A stretch of 64,000 bases of DNA from Erythrobacter fulvus (GCF_028595285.1 NZ_JAQQXQ010000012.1:1-64000), one strand, 5' to 3'. Shown: positions 1 to 8,833, counted from the first letter of the stretch. The notes: generated by a model not told the origin, from the sequence alone. Numbers and translations are program-made.

Positions 1-221
1 AAACGGCCACGCCGCCATGGCTGTCCTCCGGTTCCGCTCCGCTTCACCTCCGGTCAGCCATGGCGCAGGAGGCAATCTTGCACTAACAATCAACACGGAC
101 CACTCAGTGGGGGCCGGTCACTGGCGCGCCCTCTCGACCTTGTGGGCAATACGATTAAGAAAATACGCGGCGGGGTGGAGCCCCAACCTTGACCAACGCT
201 CTCGGCATGTTAGCAAATCGA

Positions 222-818
222 ATGCGAAAATTTGCACTCGGTGCGATTTTGATTAGCGGAACGATCGCAAGCTCTGCGATAGCGGCAGATTGGGTTTACG
301 TTGGCACATCCGCTTCGGACACTGTGTTCACTGTTGATCGCGAATCTATCCGTACATTGCCGAACGGTCATAAGCGTGCTTGGATTCAAACTATTCTTCT
401 GGCACCCGACGATGATGGTGACGATCGGTACGAGATATATCTGGAATTTGATTGTCACGAACTTCGGCGCAGAAATTTACAAGCCTCTTATTTCAAAGGG
501 GATAATTTAACCCGCAGCATTAATACGAGTAGTGAGTGGACCTTTGTGCGCCCTGACAGCGTGGGCGAGACAATCCTGACGGCCTTTGCCAGCAAACGCA
601 CCAAGACAGATGCTGTGCGGCTTGCCTTCGGGCATTGTAAACGGCGGACGCGGGTCGAGGAGTGTCCACTAGCAATCGCACAGGTCGTTTGGTTAATGCA
701 GTCCCGCAGCACTACGCTGCCATTCGAGGGTATCGGTCCACATCGCCCAAACGCCTTTGGCGCGAGTCCGGGACCATCAATTTACACACGCGTTGATAGC
801 ATCTTGAAAAAGATATAA
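222..818 (+). CDS. Secreted hypothetical protein, surface-adhesin E-like
   Basis: A protein of about 198 residues with an N-terminal signal peptide (basic MRKF, hydrophobic core, cut after SAIA|A). The mature part opens with a pattern of the type WVYVGTS..TVFTVDRESI, which resembles the small secreted 'surface-adhesin protein E' domain of proteobacteria. That resemblance is recognised by eye and is not certain. The reading frame extends up to a TTG at 189, but the ATG at 222 places the signal peptide at the N-terminus and is preferred; no strong ribosome site is visible. Cysteines near the middle (DCHE, HCKRR, ECPL) could form disulfides outside the cytoplasm. The gene is richer in A/T than the core genes further right and lies in the integrase-bounded segment, so it was probably acquired. 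Function unknown. Confidence 0.6.
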   Translation: MRKFALGAILISGTIASSAIAADWVYVGTSASDTVFTVDRESIRTLPNGHKRAWIQTILLAPDDDGDDRYEIYLEFDCHELRRRNLQASYFKGDNLTRSINTSSEWTFVRPDSVGETILTAFASKRTKTDAVRLAFGHCKRRTRVEECPLAIAQVVWLMQSRSTTLPFEGIGPHRPNAFGASPGPSIYTRVDSILKKI

Positions 819-850
819 TAATCACTCATTGCACAGAGGCGAGAGGCGTG

Positions 851-1420
851 ATGCTCGTGGCTATCAAAACCGGGGAAATGCCTGAGGAGTGGCTGCAGGC
901 CACTAAGCTACGGCACCCGATCTATGTCGCGCTCCACAAGCAGTGGCACAAGCATCCGCAAGCATACACCATTAACGATGCGAACCTAATTTTGGGTGCG
1001 ACCATGCGTGGGCGACGGCCTGCTTGGAGGGTTGTAGGGATCACTCAGTGCGCACTAGCGGCGTTTCGAGCACGTGATTATTCAATACAAGCCAAATCTG
1101 ATTGGCCCATGGCGCGAGCGCATCTTGATGCTCAGGTCGAAACAGCGAGATTGGCCCTTCGTGCCGAAAAACCCTTGACTGCTGAACAGCTTGCCAAGCT
1201 GCAATGGGATCGAGACATGACTGTGATCTGTCTGCGGAAAGAAAACAAAGACCCGTTTCGTCGGGACATTATCATTCCATTTGGTCGTCGCGACTGGAAG
1301 ATGTTTGCCTCAAAACAAGGCGTGCGCGTAGGAAGGAAGGAACAGGATTTTCTTCGAAAACTCGATGAGCGTTGCGCTAAGGGGACCCTGGCTCCTGGGC
1401 GGGATGACGCGATTTGCTAG
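851..1420 (+). CDS. Hypothetical protein
   Basis: A 189-residue soluble protein that I do not recognise. It has no signal peptide or membrane segment, is rich in Arg, Lys and Trp, and has a helical middle (AHLDAQVETARLALRAEK) followed by a basic C-terminal part. GTG at 848 and ATG at 851 are both possible starts; GAGAGGCG just upstream serves either. It follows the secreted protein by about 30 bp on the same strand and ends before a weak GC hairpin with a T-rich tail near 1455-1475, so the two may be co-transcribed. Codon use is more A/T-tolerant than in the core genes, as expected for cargo of the neighbouring integrase. Confidence 0.6.
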   Translation: MLVAIKTGEMPEEWLQATKLRHPIYVALHKQWHKHPQAYTINDANLILGATMRGRRPAWRVVGITQCALAAFRARDYSIQAKSDWPMARAHLDAQVETARLALRAEKPLTAEQLAKLQWDRDMTVICLRKENKDPFRRDIIIPFGRRDWKMFASKQGVRVGRKEQDFLRKLDERCAKGTLAPGRDDAIC

Positions 1421-1454
1421 GAATACTCTTCCCGTCGTCGCCATTGGCTTGACG

Positions 1455-1475
1455 CGGGGTCCCGCTTTCTTTTCA
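1455..1475 (+). terminator. Weak possible terminator
   Basis: GCGG-GGTC-CCGC followed by TTTCTTTTC, about 35 bp after the stop of the hypothetical gene. The stem is only four GC pairs, so this is a weak call. Confidence 0.3.
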
Positions 1476-1649
1476 TCGAACCGATAGATTACGAAACGCA
1501 GAGCTTCAGATTATATATCATCGCGGGGCGCGATCACGGAATAAGGTCATTATCGCTCATCCAGTATCGACCTTGCGTGTCAGGGGATCTGACCTAGGAT
1601 CACAGAGTTGAGCAGCGCGATGTCGGCGCTTCCATAGAGGAGATTGAAC

Positions 1650-2087
1650 ATGCGCGATTATGCCAAGAATTTTCTGATCGCTGCCACTGTTCTGCTTGCT
1701 GCATGTGACGGCGGCAACAGTGGAGCCGATGCTGCCGTCGATGAACCCACCAGCAGCGGTGTCGATGTGGCGGGTTTCTTTGAAACTACCAAGACCTGCG
1801 AAGAACAGGAGTTCTTGGATAGTTTGATCGCGGTGCATCCTCTGGAGGGCGGTATAGGTTTCCGCAACTTGGTTCTGGGCAGCGTTAAAATTGACCAGAT
1901 CATTGAGTTGAAGCGAACCGAAACCACTGCAATTTGCTCTGGTCGCGTTTCGTATTCTTACGGCTCAGACCCTGAATATACAATCTCGATGGAAGAAGAT
2001 CAGACATGGAAAGTTGAGACCACAACGGACGGCCTCAATTATTTCACTTGGCGCAAGGGCCGTCACCCTGCATCGGCTTTTGAGTGA
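1650..2087 (+). CDS. Hypothetical lipoprotein
   Basis: A 145-residue protein with a lipoprotein signal: basic start, hydrophobic stretch and lipobox LLAAC, so the mature protein should begin at a lipidated Cys and sit in the envelope. The mature part is acidic and starts with a short Gly/Ser/Ala linker. ATG at 1650 is preferred over TTG at 1644 because GAGGAG lies about six bases upstream. No known domain is recognised; the C-terminal half (YTISMEEDQTWKVETTTDG) looks like a small beta-rich fold. It stands alone in the A/T-richer segment next to the integrase. Confidence 0.65.
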   Translation: MRDYAKNFLIAATVLLAACDGGNSGADAAVDEPTSSGVDVAGFFETTKTCEEQEFLDSLIAVHPLEGGIGFRNLVLGSVKIDQIIELKRTETTAICSGRVSYSYGSDPEYTISMEEDQTWKVETTTDGLNYFTWRKGRHPASAFE

Positions 2088-2404
2088 GGCATTCCCACCG
2101 ACATCCAACAAGCGAAAGTGGCCATCACGACGCCGACTGAAACTGACCGTATGCTCGACCGCGTAATCGAGTATTTTTGTGGCTCGATAACCCCGCAGTT
2201 TCTGGATGGATGCGGGCATCACCTCGGACATTGCGGCACAGGTGAGCCAGCGCGCTCGGCCATCGGTATGTCAAGCCGGAACTAGCCCAGAGTAGCTGGT
2301 TCGTGAACTAAGCTGGCTAATCTTCAACGACGCACTGTATCCGACAGGTCGCGATCATCACGCGCCGACATACCCCATCCTCATCGGCATTCGTCATATA
2401 GCCG
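2088..2404 (+). other. No intact gene; possible decayed sequence
   Basis: No supported gene starts here. The minus-strand frame ending at 2317 contains a protein-like tail (residue pattern TRAKFLIGYMTNADEDG) that runs into the opposite-strand gene around 2480, which may be the leftover 3' end of a disrupted gene. Confidence 0.3.
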
Positions 2405-2854
2405 ATGAGGAACTTGGCGCGTGTTGCCTCGGCGGCAAGCTGGTCAACGCCATCGAACGCGTCGGACCGGTCGGATTGCCCAACCGAAAAAACGCTTGAA
2501 GGTCGTATGCGTATCGCGGACGGAGAGTTGTCTTGTGACGAAATTGCCAGACGAGCCATTCCCCCGAGGGCCGTCAGTCTTGCGGAGAAAAGACGTATAA
2601 TGGCAGCCTTCGACACCCTATTAGTGGATAGCCCGTCGGCACGGTGGAGGTGGGGTAAGGTGGTTCGCGGCAATGTCGCCTGCCTTTGGATCAATTCCAA
2701 AAACCGCATGGGCGGTTATTCAGGATGGTCCGAATACACCTTCGATCTAGAGACGGGGGAGATATCTAGTAGGGAGGAGTTGGAATCCCTCTTGGCGAGA
2801 TTAGACTTGCCGCCCACCCCCAATGACCTTTGCGGCAAGATACCCAGCTCTTAG
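2405..2854 (+). CDS. Hypothetical protein with GGYSG motif
   Basis: Up to 149 residues. The C-terminal half (WGKVVRGNVACLWINSKNR, then GGYSGWSEYTFD) follows a pattern I know from small proteobacterial proteins in which '(V/A)CG.(V/I)N.KN..GGY.G' is conserved, so this half is likely real. Residues 1-34 (from ATG 2405) look unlike protein and overlap a plausible minus-strand fragment; ATG 2507 is an alternative start that would give 115 residues. No signal peptide is seen with either start. The gene ends 13 bp before the convergent integrase stop. Function unknown; probably element cargo. Confidence 0.5.
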   Translation: MRNLARVASAASWSTPSNASDRSDCPTEKTLEGRMRIADGELSCDEIARRAIPPRAVSLAEKRRIMAAFDTLLVDSPSARWRWGKVVRGNVACLWINSKNRMGGYSGWSEYTFDLETGEISSREELESLLARLDLPPTPNDLCGKIPSS

Positions 2855-2867
2855 ACAACCCGACGAC

Positions 2868-4127
2868 CTACGCCGCGACCTCTCCCCTGATAGGCCTGAC
2901 ATTAGTGCCCGCTTCGCCAGCCGCACCGTGACCAGCGCAGTATTCCGCCCACGCCTCCATGAGCTTGCGACGCTTTTCGAACAGATCACCGCGACGATAC
3001 GCCCGCTCGACCGCGTTGCCGATTGTGTGCGCCAGCGCCATTTCGGCAACTTCATGTGAGTAGCCGGTGCATTCCGCCGCCCAATCGCGAAACGATGACC
3101 GAAAACCGTGGACCGTCACGTCCTGCTTCATGCGCCGCAGCAGCATCGACATGGCCATGCTGGAAAGTGGCTTCTTTTTGGTCGCAGCAAAGACGTAATC
3201 GCCCTCGAACTGCCTTGCGTGCTCTAATATTTCTACAGCGCGGGGAGGCAGGGGAACGCGGTGTTCCTTACCAGCCTTCATTCGATCGGCTGGAACGGTC
3301 CAAATCGCCTTAGCAAGATCGACTTCGCTCCACCTCGCGCCGATTACCTCGCCCGAACGGGCCGCTGTGAGGATGAGAAACTCCAACGCGAGCGCGGCAA
3401 GCGCCTCACGCTCCCGCAGAGCCGCAATGAACGCAGGCACTTCAGCGTAAGGCATCGCCTTGTGATGGCCGCGAGACAGCTTCGTGCGGGCGGGCAGGAT
3501 TTGCGCCAAGTGTCCGCGCCAGCGGGCGGGGTTCTCGCCTTGCCGGTATCCGCGCGCCTTGGCGCTATCAAGCACGGTTTCAATGCGCCCCCGCAACCGA
3601 CTCGCCGTTTCGGGAATCTCGCGCCAGATTGGCTCCAGCACCTTGAGCACATGCGGGGTATCGACCTCGGCAACCGGCAGATCGCCAAGCACTGGATAGG
3701 CATAGGTCGAGAGGGTATTCTCCCATTGTTGACGATGCTTGAGGTTGCGCCAGCTCTCCTTGTTCGCCGCGATGTAAGCTTCCGCCGTAGCCTTGAAGGT
3801 GACCGCTGCCACCTTTGCAGCCTGAGCCTCGGCCAGAGCCGACGCAGCATCACGCTCGCGCTCTTCAAGGGGGTCGATTCCTGCCTTGACCTTGAGGCGC
3901 AGAGCAGCCGCCAGATCGCGCGCATCGGCAAGAGAGATGGCATCAGGTCCAGCCGCAGGCCCTAGACCGATATCCCGCGACTTTCCCTTGAGCATGAAGC
4001 GATACACCCAGGAACGCGCCCCGCTCTCCTTCACGAGCAACTGAAGGCCCATTCCGTCAGCATGACGACCGGGGGCGGCATTCTTCACCTTCACAGCGGT
4101 GAGTGCATTAAACAGCTTGCGCGGCAT
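2868..4127 (-). CDS. P4-type tyrosine integrase
   Basis: A 419-residue site-specific recombinase of the P4/CP4-57 integrase family, which inserts and excises genomic islands, often at tRNA genes. The N-terminal arm-binding DUF4102-like domain is at about 1-95 (MPRKLFNALTAVKVKNAAPG), followed by a SAM-like core-binding domain and the catalytic domain. The active-site set is visible: Arg in TAARSGEVIGARW, His-x-x-Arg in HGFRSSFRDW, His in ALAHTIG and the nucleophile Tyr in ERAYRRGDL. The frame is open for another 174 codons upstream, but the ATG at 4127 has GGAGGG three bases before it and starts exactly where the family begins. It marks the right edge of the acquired segment; the other end lies outside the window. 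No tRNA gene was found beside it. Confidence 0.92.
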   Translation of the reverse strand: MPRKLFNALTAVKVKNAAPGRHADGMGLQLLVKESGARSWVYRFMLKGKSRDIGLGPAAGPDAISLADARDLAAALRLKVKAGIDPLEERERDAASALAEAQAAKVAAVTFKATAEAYIAANKESWRNLKHRQQWENTLSTYAYPVLGDLPVAEVDTPHVLKVLEPIWREIPETASRLRGRIETVLDSAKARGYRQGENPARWRGHLAQILPARTKLSRGHHKAMPYAEVPAFIAALREREALAALALEFLILTAARSGEVIGARWSEVDLAKAIWTVPADRMKAGKEHRVPLPPRAVEILEHARQFEGDYVFAATKKKPLSSMAMSMLLRRMKQDVTVHGFRSSFRDWAAECTGYSHEVAEMALAHTIGNAVERAYRRGDLFEKRRKLMEAWAEYCAGHGAAGEAGTNVRPIRGEVAA

Positions 4128-4234
4128 TGGCCCTCCTATCGGGGAACGGCACCGCCTAACGAAACGACTTGTCCGCCGAAGGCCTCTGTTCCCTAAACTG
4201 ATCCCCAATATACGCGCGTTTTTATGGGAACGCA

Positions 4235-4250
4235 AGCGAACCAATGCGGA
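4235..4250 (+). repeat. 16-bp direct repeat, copy 1 (integrase region)
   Basis: AGCGAACCAATGCGGA. It matches the copy at 4309-4324 at 15 of 16 positions, 74 bp apart and in the same orientation. Position upstream of the integrase suggests an arm-type binding site or attachment-site element. Confidence 0.5.
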
Positions 4251-4308
4251 GGCATTGATGAGGACAAAGGTAAAAATCCATGGTTTTGCGTAGGGATGAA
4301 CGGCGGCT

Positions 4309-4324
4309 AGCGAACCAATACGGA
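4309..4324 (+). repeat. 16-bp direct repeat, copy 2 (integrase region)
   Basis: AGCGAACCAATACGGA, one mismatch to copy 1. No third copy was seen on the other side of the integrase gene. Confidence 0.5.
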
Positions 4325-4657
4325 AGATAGTTAGGCGGACTCCGCCTCCGCCACCGGCCTCGCTAAAAATCCGGGGTCTTCCCGCCGTAAGGCTGCGGCC
4401 ACCGGCCCCCTTCCCCGTTGGCCGCTCCGGAACCATCCCTAAGGACAATTCCCGATAAAGCCGCCTGTCCAATCGGCGTAGAAAAAACTCGTCGAACGGG
4501 AGCGACAGCTTCGTTTTGAACCTGACCCGAAAGTGAAGGTTCCGGCCCGAAACTGTGCGATGATCGTTCGGCCACCGCTCGCGGGAGTTCCCAAAACGAG
4601 ATGCCAGCACGGCATCACGGGTCAGGGAACCCCGCGAGTTTCCTGACACGAACCCCC

Positions 4658-4699
4658 AAAAACTTCGCGGACCGGAAGCATACTGTTTCCGGGTCCGCG
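4658..4699 (-). terminator. Intrinsic terminator of the MFS gene
   Basis: Read on the minus strand, a stem of eight GC-rich pairs (CGCGGACC/GGTCCGCG) extended by GGAA/TTCC around one bulged base, followed by AAGTTTTT. It begins 10 bp after the MFS stop codon. Confidence 0.8.
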
Positions 4700-4709
4700 C
4701 CCCTTGCCG

Positions 4710-6239
4710 TCACCGGGCAGTCTGGCCGCCATAGGCGATCATGTCCGTCTGGAGTGTGCGTCCGGCCAGCAGGTAATGCAGTGCCGCCCAGCCGTAACCG
4801 CAGGCGAAGATCACGATCGACCATTGCAGACCCCGCGCCTCCGAATCGGCGCAGGCGGCAAGCCGTTCAATCGCCGAAGCATCGAGCGCCGCCCTCGCAT
4901 CGGGGGCGAGCGCCATCAACGGCTTGCAAACCTCCAACGTCAGGCCCAGCCCTGCGCTTTCGAGGAAGGCCGACTTCAGCACCGTCGACAGGATGCCAAT
5001 CAGCAGCGGACCGAGCCCGTAGCCGAGCAGGTTGACGACAAACAGCGTGATCGCGACCGCGGTTGCCCGCATCCGGCTGTCAACCACCCCGCCCGAAACA
5101 GCATACATCGGGCCGAGGTAGAAATAATGGATCATCGCTGCGACCATCAGCGCGGGCATTGCCAGCCACAGACTGTCGGCCATGAAGCCGAAAGCATAGA
5201 GCGGAACGGACGCGCTCATCCCGATCGCCGGCAACCACGACAACGCGTTCGGATACCGCTTCGACAGCCGGTCCGACAGCCAGCCCGAAGAAAACACTCC
5301 CAGCGCGGCCATCAATCCGAGGATGATCCCGAACAAAAGCGATGCATCGGCAATCGACAATTTGTGCGTGCGAATCAGGAAGGACGTCGTGAACTGCCCG
5401 ATCCCGTAACCCACGAAGGATGCCAGCGTCGCTCCGATCACGACATGGCGGTAGGCGGGCTTTTTCAGCAGCACCCCCAGCGCCTCGCGCAGGCTCGCCC
5501 GTTGCAGCCCTTGCAGCGCCACTGGGTCGGTATATCCGCGCGGCGGCTCGCGCACGGTGCGCCAGACGATCAACGACAACAGCAGCCCCGGCACGCCAAC
5601 CACGACGAAGGCCACGCGCCAGCCTTCGACACTTGCCCAGTCGATGCCGCCAAACATCCAGCCAAGTCCCAGCCCATCAAGCCAGGCACCGAATGCGGCG
5701 CCGTCCAGTCCGGCCAATTGCCCGCCGAAAATCGACGCCAGCATCCCGCCAAGCGGCACACCAAGGGCATAGATCGAAACCGCAGTCGCACGGCGGGAAG
5801 GCTTGAAATAATCCGCGATCAGCGACTGCGCCGGCGGGGTGCAGCCGGCCTCGCCGATGCTCACGCCGATGCGGAACAGAAACAGTCCAAGAAACGAAGC
5901 CGCAAACCCGCAAAGCGCGGTGAACAGGCTCCAGATGGCGACTGCACCGGCGATAATCAGCACCCGGTTATACCGCTCCGCCAGCCGCGCGATCGGGATG
6001 CCCAGAAAGGTGTAGAGCACTGCAAAGGCCGGCCCGCCGAGCAGACCCATCTGCCAGTCTTCGAGACCGAAACTCAGCTTGATCGGTTCGGTCAGGATGT
6101 TCACGATCGTGCGATCGATGAAGTTGAAAATGTAGACGACCAGCAAGGCACCAAGCACATAGCCTCGGTAACCTGCGGAACCGAACCCTTCGACTGCCGC
6201 GTTGTCGCCCGCTGCCGCAGGCACGCCCGATTGCGTCAT
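4710..6239 (-). CDS. MFS transporter, spinster-like
   Basis: A 509-residue inner-membrane protein with about twelve hydrophobic segments. The start after a polar N-tail (GYVLGALLVVYIFNFIDRTI) and the region SIGEAGCTPPAQSLIADYF are typical of the spinster-like branch of the major facilitator superfamily, which is common in sphingomonads; substrate unknown. An insert of about 40 residues between segments 5 and 6 (AGLDGAAFGAWLDGLG) accounts for some of the length above the usual 420-450. The frame opens at 6266, but ATG 6239 has AAGGGA six bases upstream. It is divergent from the acyl-CoA dehydrogenase genes, with 213 bp between, so it may take up an acid or aromatic substrate for them; that link is inferred from position only. 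Confidence 0.85.
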   Translation of the reverse strand: MTQSGVPAAAGDNAAVEGFGSAGYRGYVLGALLVVYIFNFIDRTIVNILTEPIKLSFGLEDWQMGLLGGPAFAVLYTFLGIPIARLAERYNRVLIIAGAVAIWSLFTALCGFAASFLGLFLFRIGVSIGEAGCTPPAQSLIADYFKPSRRATAVSIYALGVPLGGMLASIFGGQLAGLDGAAFGAWLDGLGLGWMFGGIDWASVEGWRVAFVVVGVPGLLLSLIVWRTVREPPRGYTDPVALQGLQRASLREALGVLLKKPAYRHVVIGATLASFVGYGIGQFTTSFLIRTHKLSIADASLLFGIILGLMAALGVFSSGWLSDRLSKRYPNALSWLPAIGMSASVPLYAFGFMADSLWLAMPALMVAAMIHYFYLGPMYAVSGGVVDSRMRATAVAITLFVVNLLGYGLGPLLIGILSTVLKSAFLESAGLGLTLEVCKPLMALAPDARAALDASAIERLAACADSEARGLQWSIVIFACGYGWAALHYLLAGRTLQTDMIAYGGQTAR

Positions 6240-6452
6240 GAAATCCCTTCCCAAAGCCGCGCACATCCCGCGCAGTCGATTTTCGTTTGCCCGACATTCG
6301 GCGGAACGCGGGCGAAAATAAAGCCCCCTGCTGTAAAGAACCCTGCGCCAAGGCGCCGACTGCCTCCGTATCTCAGATTGCCCCTTTCAGTCCGGCGCAG
6401 GTCGTGACAAGAGGCGCGTTGCAAACACAGACCCATTCAGGAGACGAGGATC

Positions 6453-7646
6453 ATGAATCTCGAATTCAGCCCCGAAGAACAGGCGTTCCGCGACGAGGTG
6501 CGCGCCTTCATCGCAGAAAGCTATCCCAAGCATCTGGCTGATTTCGGGATGCGCGAGGACATGGAGCGGGAGGATTTCCTCGCCTGGCACAAGATCCTTG
6601 GCAAGAAAGGCTGGTCGGTTCCGGCATGGCCCGTCGAATATGGCGGCACCGGTTGGACGCCGACCCAGCGCTACATCTGGTCGGAAGAGAACGCCCGCGC
6701 CAGCACCGTGATGCCGCTGCCCTTCGGCGTGTCGATGGTCGGCCCGGTGATCTACACCTTCGGTTCCGAGGAGCAGAAAGCCAAGCATCTGCCCGGCATC
6801 CGCAGCGGCGAAGTGTGGTGGTGTCAGGGCTATTCGGAACCCGGCGCCGGTTCCGACCTCGCCAGCCTCAAGACCACCGCAGTGCGTGACGGCGATCATT
6901 ACATCATCAACGGCCAGAAGACCTGGACGACGCTGGCCCAGCACGCCGACTGGGGCTTCTTCCTTTGCCGCACCGATCCCACCGCCAAGCAGCAGGAAGG
7001 CATCAGCTTCATCCTCATCGACATGAAGACGCCGGGTGTGGAAGTGAAGCCGATCAAGCTTCTCGACGGCGGCTACGAGGTCAACGAGACCTGGCTGACC
7101 GATGTGCGTGTGCCGGTCGAGAACCTCGTCGGGGAGGAGAACAAGGGCTGGACCTATGCCAAGTTCCTGCTCGCCCACGAACGCAGCGGCATCGCGGGCG
7201 TCGCCCGTTCCAAGCGCGGGGTTGAAAAGCTGCGCGAAATCGCAGCGAACGAGACCGCCTATGGCGAACCGCTGATCAAGGATTTCGACTTCGCGAAGAA
7301 AGTCAGCCAGCTCGAAATCGATCTTGCCGCGTTGGAAATCACCGAACTGCGCACGCTGGCGGGTGAGCAGGCGGGCAAAGGCCCGGGTCCCGAAAGCTCG
7401 ATCCTCAAGATCAAAGGCACCGAAATCCAGCAGCGCCTGACCGAACTGACGCTGGAAGCCGTCGGCACCTATGGCGCGCCGTTCCACGGCGGGGTTTCGA
7501 ACGACAATTCGAACGAGCATCCGGTCGGCCCCGATTATTCCCAATATGCGGCAGCGACCTATTTCAACATGCGCAAGACATCGATCTATGGCGGATCGAA
7601 CGAAATCCAGCGCAACATCATCACCAAGATGATCCTCGGCCTTTAA
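6453..7646 (+). CDS. Acyl-CoA dehydrogenase, PimC-like large subunit
   Basis: A 397-residue FAD-dependent acyl-CoA dehydrogenase. The N-terminal helical domain starts with MNLEFSPEEQAFRDEVRAF; the middle beta domain has CQGYSEPGAGSDLASL, which contacts FAD; the C-terminal helical domain ends with YGGSNEIQRNIITKMI, the usual family tail. The sequence and pairing with the next gene match the large subunit of pimeloyl-CoA dehydrogenase (PimC) type enzymes, which desaturate dicarboxylyl- or bulky acyl-CoA substrates as heteromers. GGAGACGAGG lies before the ATG. The next gene starts 27 bp downstream, so the two are surely co-transcribed. None of the other pim genes is here, so the real substrate is open. 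Confidence 0.88.
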   Translation: MNLEFSPEEQAFRDEVRAFIAESYPKHLADFGMREDMEREDFLAWHKILGKKGWSVPAWPVEYGGTGWTPTQRYIWSEENARASTVMPLPFGVSMVGPVIYTFGSEEQKAKHLPGIRSGEVWWCQGYSEPGAGSDLASLKTTAVRDGDHYIINGQKTWTTLAQHADWGFFLCRTDPTAKQQEGISFILIDMKTPGVEVKPIKLLDGGYEVNETWLTDVRVPVENLVGEENKGWTYAKFLLAHERSGIAGVARSKRGVEKLREIAANETAYGEPLIKDFDFAKKVSQLEIDLAALEITELRTLAGEQAGKGPGPESSILKIKGTEIQQRLTELTLEAVGTYGAPFHGGVSNDNSNEHPVGPDYSQYAAATYFNMRKTSIYGGSNEIQRNIITKMILGL

Positions 7647-7673
7647 GCGGCCTCGAGAGACGGGAGTTATAAC

Positions 7674-8804
7674 GTGGACTTCAACTTCACCGAAGAACAG
7701 GACATGGTTCGTGACGGCCTTTCGCGGCTGGTGCGCGAACAGTACGACTGGGAAACCCGGCGCAAGGCGATTGCCAGCGCGGCAGGCTGGCGTCCGGAAA
7801 TCTGGGCGCAGCTGGCCGAACTCGGCATCCTCGGCATGCCCTTCTCCGAAGCCGATGGCGGCTTCGGCGGCGGCGCGGTCGATGCGATGGTAATCATGGA
7901 GGAATTCGGCAAGGGCCTCGTGGTGGAGCCTTTCGTCCCCACCGTGGTCTGCGCGGGCGGCTTCCTCAAGCACGCTGGCACTGCGGCGCAGAAGGAAGAA
8001 CATATCGGCGGGATCGTGTCGGGTGAACGGGTGTTTGCCTTCGCCTTTGCCGAACCGCGCGGGCGATATGACTATGCCGACCTCGAAACCACCGCGAAGA
8101 AGGATGGTTCGGGCTATGTCCTGAACGGTCACAAGGCGGTGGTGATCGGCGCGCCCTGGGCGAGCCACCTGATCGTCACCGCCCGGACCGGCGGCGAACG
8201 GCGCGACCGCAGCGGCGTCTCGGTGTTCGTTGTCGCCAAGGACACTGCCGGGATCACCACCCGCGATTATGAGACCGTCGACGGTCGCCGCGCGTCGGAA
8301 GTTTATTTCGAGAACGTCTCGGTCCCCGCCGAAGCGTTGATCGGTGCCGAGGGCGAAGGCCTTGCGCTGATCGAGCTTGTCACCGACGAAGCCATCGCCG
8401 CGCTTTGCGCCGAAGCCTGTGGGGCGATGAAGGTCGCCCACGCGATGACGGTGGAATATTCGCGTCAGCGCAAGCAGTTCGGCGTGCCGATCGGCAAGTT
8501 TCAGGTGCTCCAGCACCGCATGGTCGACATGTACACCGCCTATGAAACCTCGGTTTCTTTGACCTATCTCGCCACGCTGCGCCTCGGCTCGGACGAAGTG
8601 GAGCGCAAGAAGGCGGTTTCGGCAGCGAAGGTCGGCGTCGGCCAGTCCGCACGTCTGATCGGTCAGGAAGCGGTACAGATCCACGGCGGCAACGGCGTGA
8701 CCGACGAATATGCGATCGGTCACTACTTCAAGCGGCTGACGATCTTCGATTCCGAATTCGGCAACGTGGATCATCACCTGAAGCGTCACGTCGCGCTGGC
8801 GTGA
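7674..8804 (+). CDS. Acyl-CoA dehydrogenase, PimD-like small subunit
   Basis: A 376-residue acyl-CoA dehydrogenase paralogue starting at GTG (MDFNFTEEQDMVRDGLSRLV) with CGGGAG upstream. The family domains are all present, but the FAD-loop motif of the large subunit is altered to FAFAEPRGRYDYADL, as is typical of the small, partner subunit in heteromeric enzymes of the PimC/PimD and steroid-type classes. The C-terminal part keeps the QIHGGNGVTDEYAIGHY motif. It probably forms an alpha2beta2 enzyme with the preceding product. The DUF1295 gene follows 29 bp later and may be in the same transcript. Confidence 0.86.
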   Translation: MDFNFTEEQDMVRDGLSRLVREQYDWETRRKAIASAAGWRPEIWAQLAELGILGMPFSEADGGFGGGAVDAMVIMEEFGKGLVVEPFVPTVVCAGGFLKHAGTAAQKEEHIGGIVSGERVFAFAFAEPRGRYDYADLETTAKKDGSGYVLNGHKAVVIGAPWASHLIVTARTGGERRDRSGVSVFVVAKDTAGITTRDYETVDGRRASEVYFENVSVPAEALIGAEGEGLALIELVTDEAIAALCAEACGAMKVAHAMTVEYSRQRKQFGVPIGKFQVLQHRMVDMYTAYETSVSLTYLATLRLGSDEVERKKAVSAAKVGVGQSARLIGQEAVQIHGGNGVTDEYAIGHYFKRLTIFDSEFGNVDHHLKRHVALA

Positions 8805-8833
8805 CGCGGATCGCCTGAAAGGGGAAACAAGGC

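Larger units (their letters stand above)
4128..4709. other. Non-coding region upstream of integrase
   Basis: No gene is seen. The region holds the integrase promoter side, two copies of a 16-bp motif (4235-4250 and 4309-4324), a perfect inverted repeat AGGCGGA/TCCGCCT at 4333-4347, an inverted repeat GATGCC/GGCATC at 4600-4616, a hairpin GTCAGG.../CCTGAC at 4621-4648, and the MFS gene terminator. An attachment site is likely in here, but I cannot place its core without the other junction. Confidence 0.5.

Noticed and set aside
17..256. Open frame at the left end resembling the end of a transposase
   Set aside because: The middle (TINTDHSVGAGHW) vaguely recalls sequence next to IS elements, but no known domain, terminal inverted repeat or start could be supported, and it overlaps the secreted-protein gene.
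4128..4709. tRNA gene as integrase target
   Set aside because: P4-type integrases often sit beside a tRNA, so both strands were checked for a T-loop GGTTCRA and acceptor pairing; none was found.
4704..6407. 567-residue plus-strand open frame
   Set aside because: Antisense of the MFS transporter; very rich in Arg, Gln and Pro.
6387..8789. 800-residue minus-strand open frame
   Set aside because: It is the antisense shadow of the two acyl-CoA dehydrogenase genes; its composition is His/Asp/Arg-rich with no domain, a common artefact in high-GC genomes.
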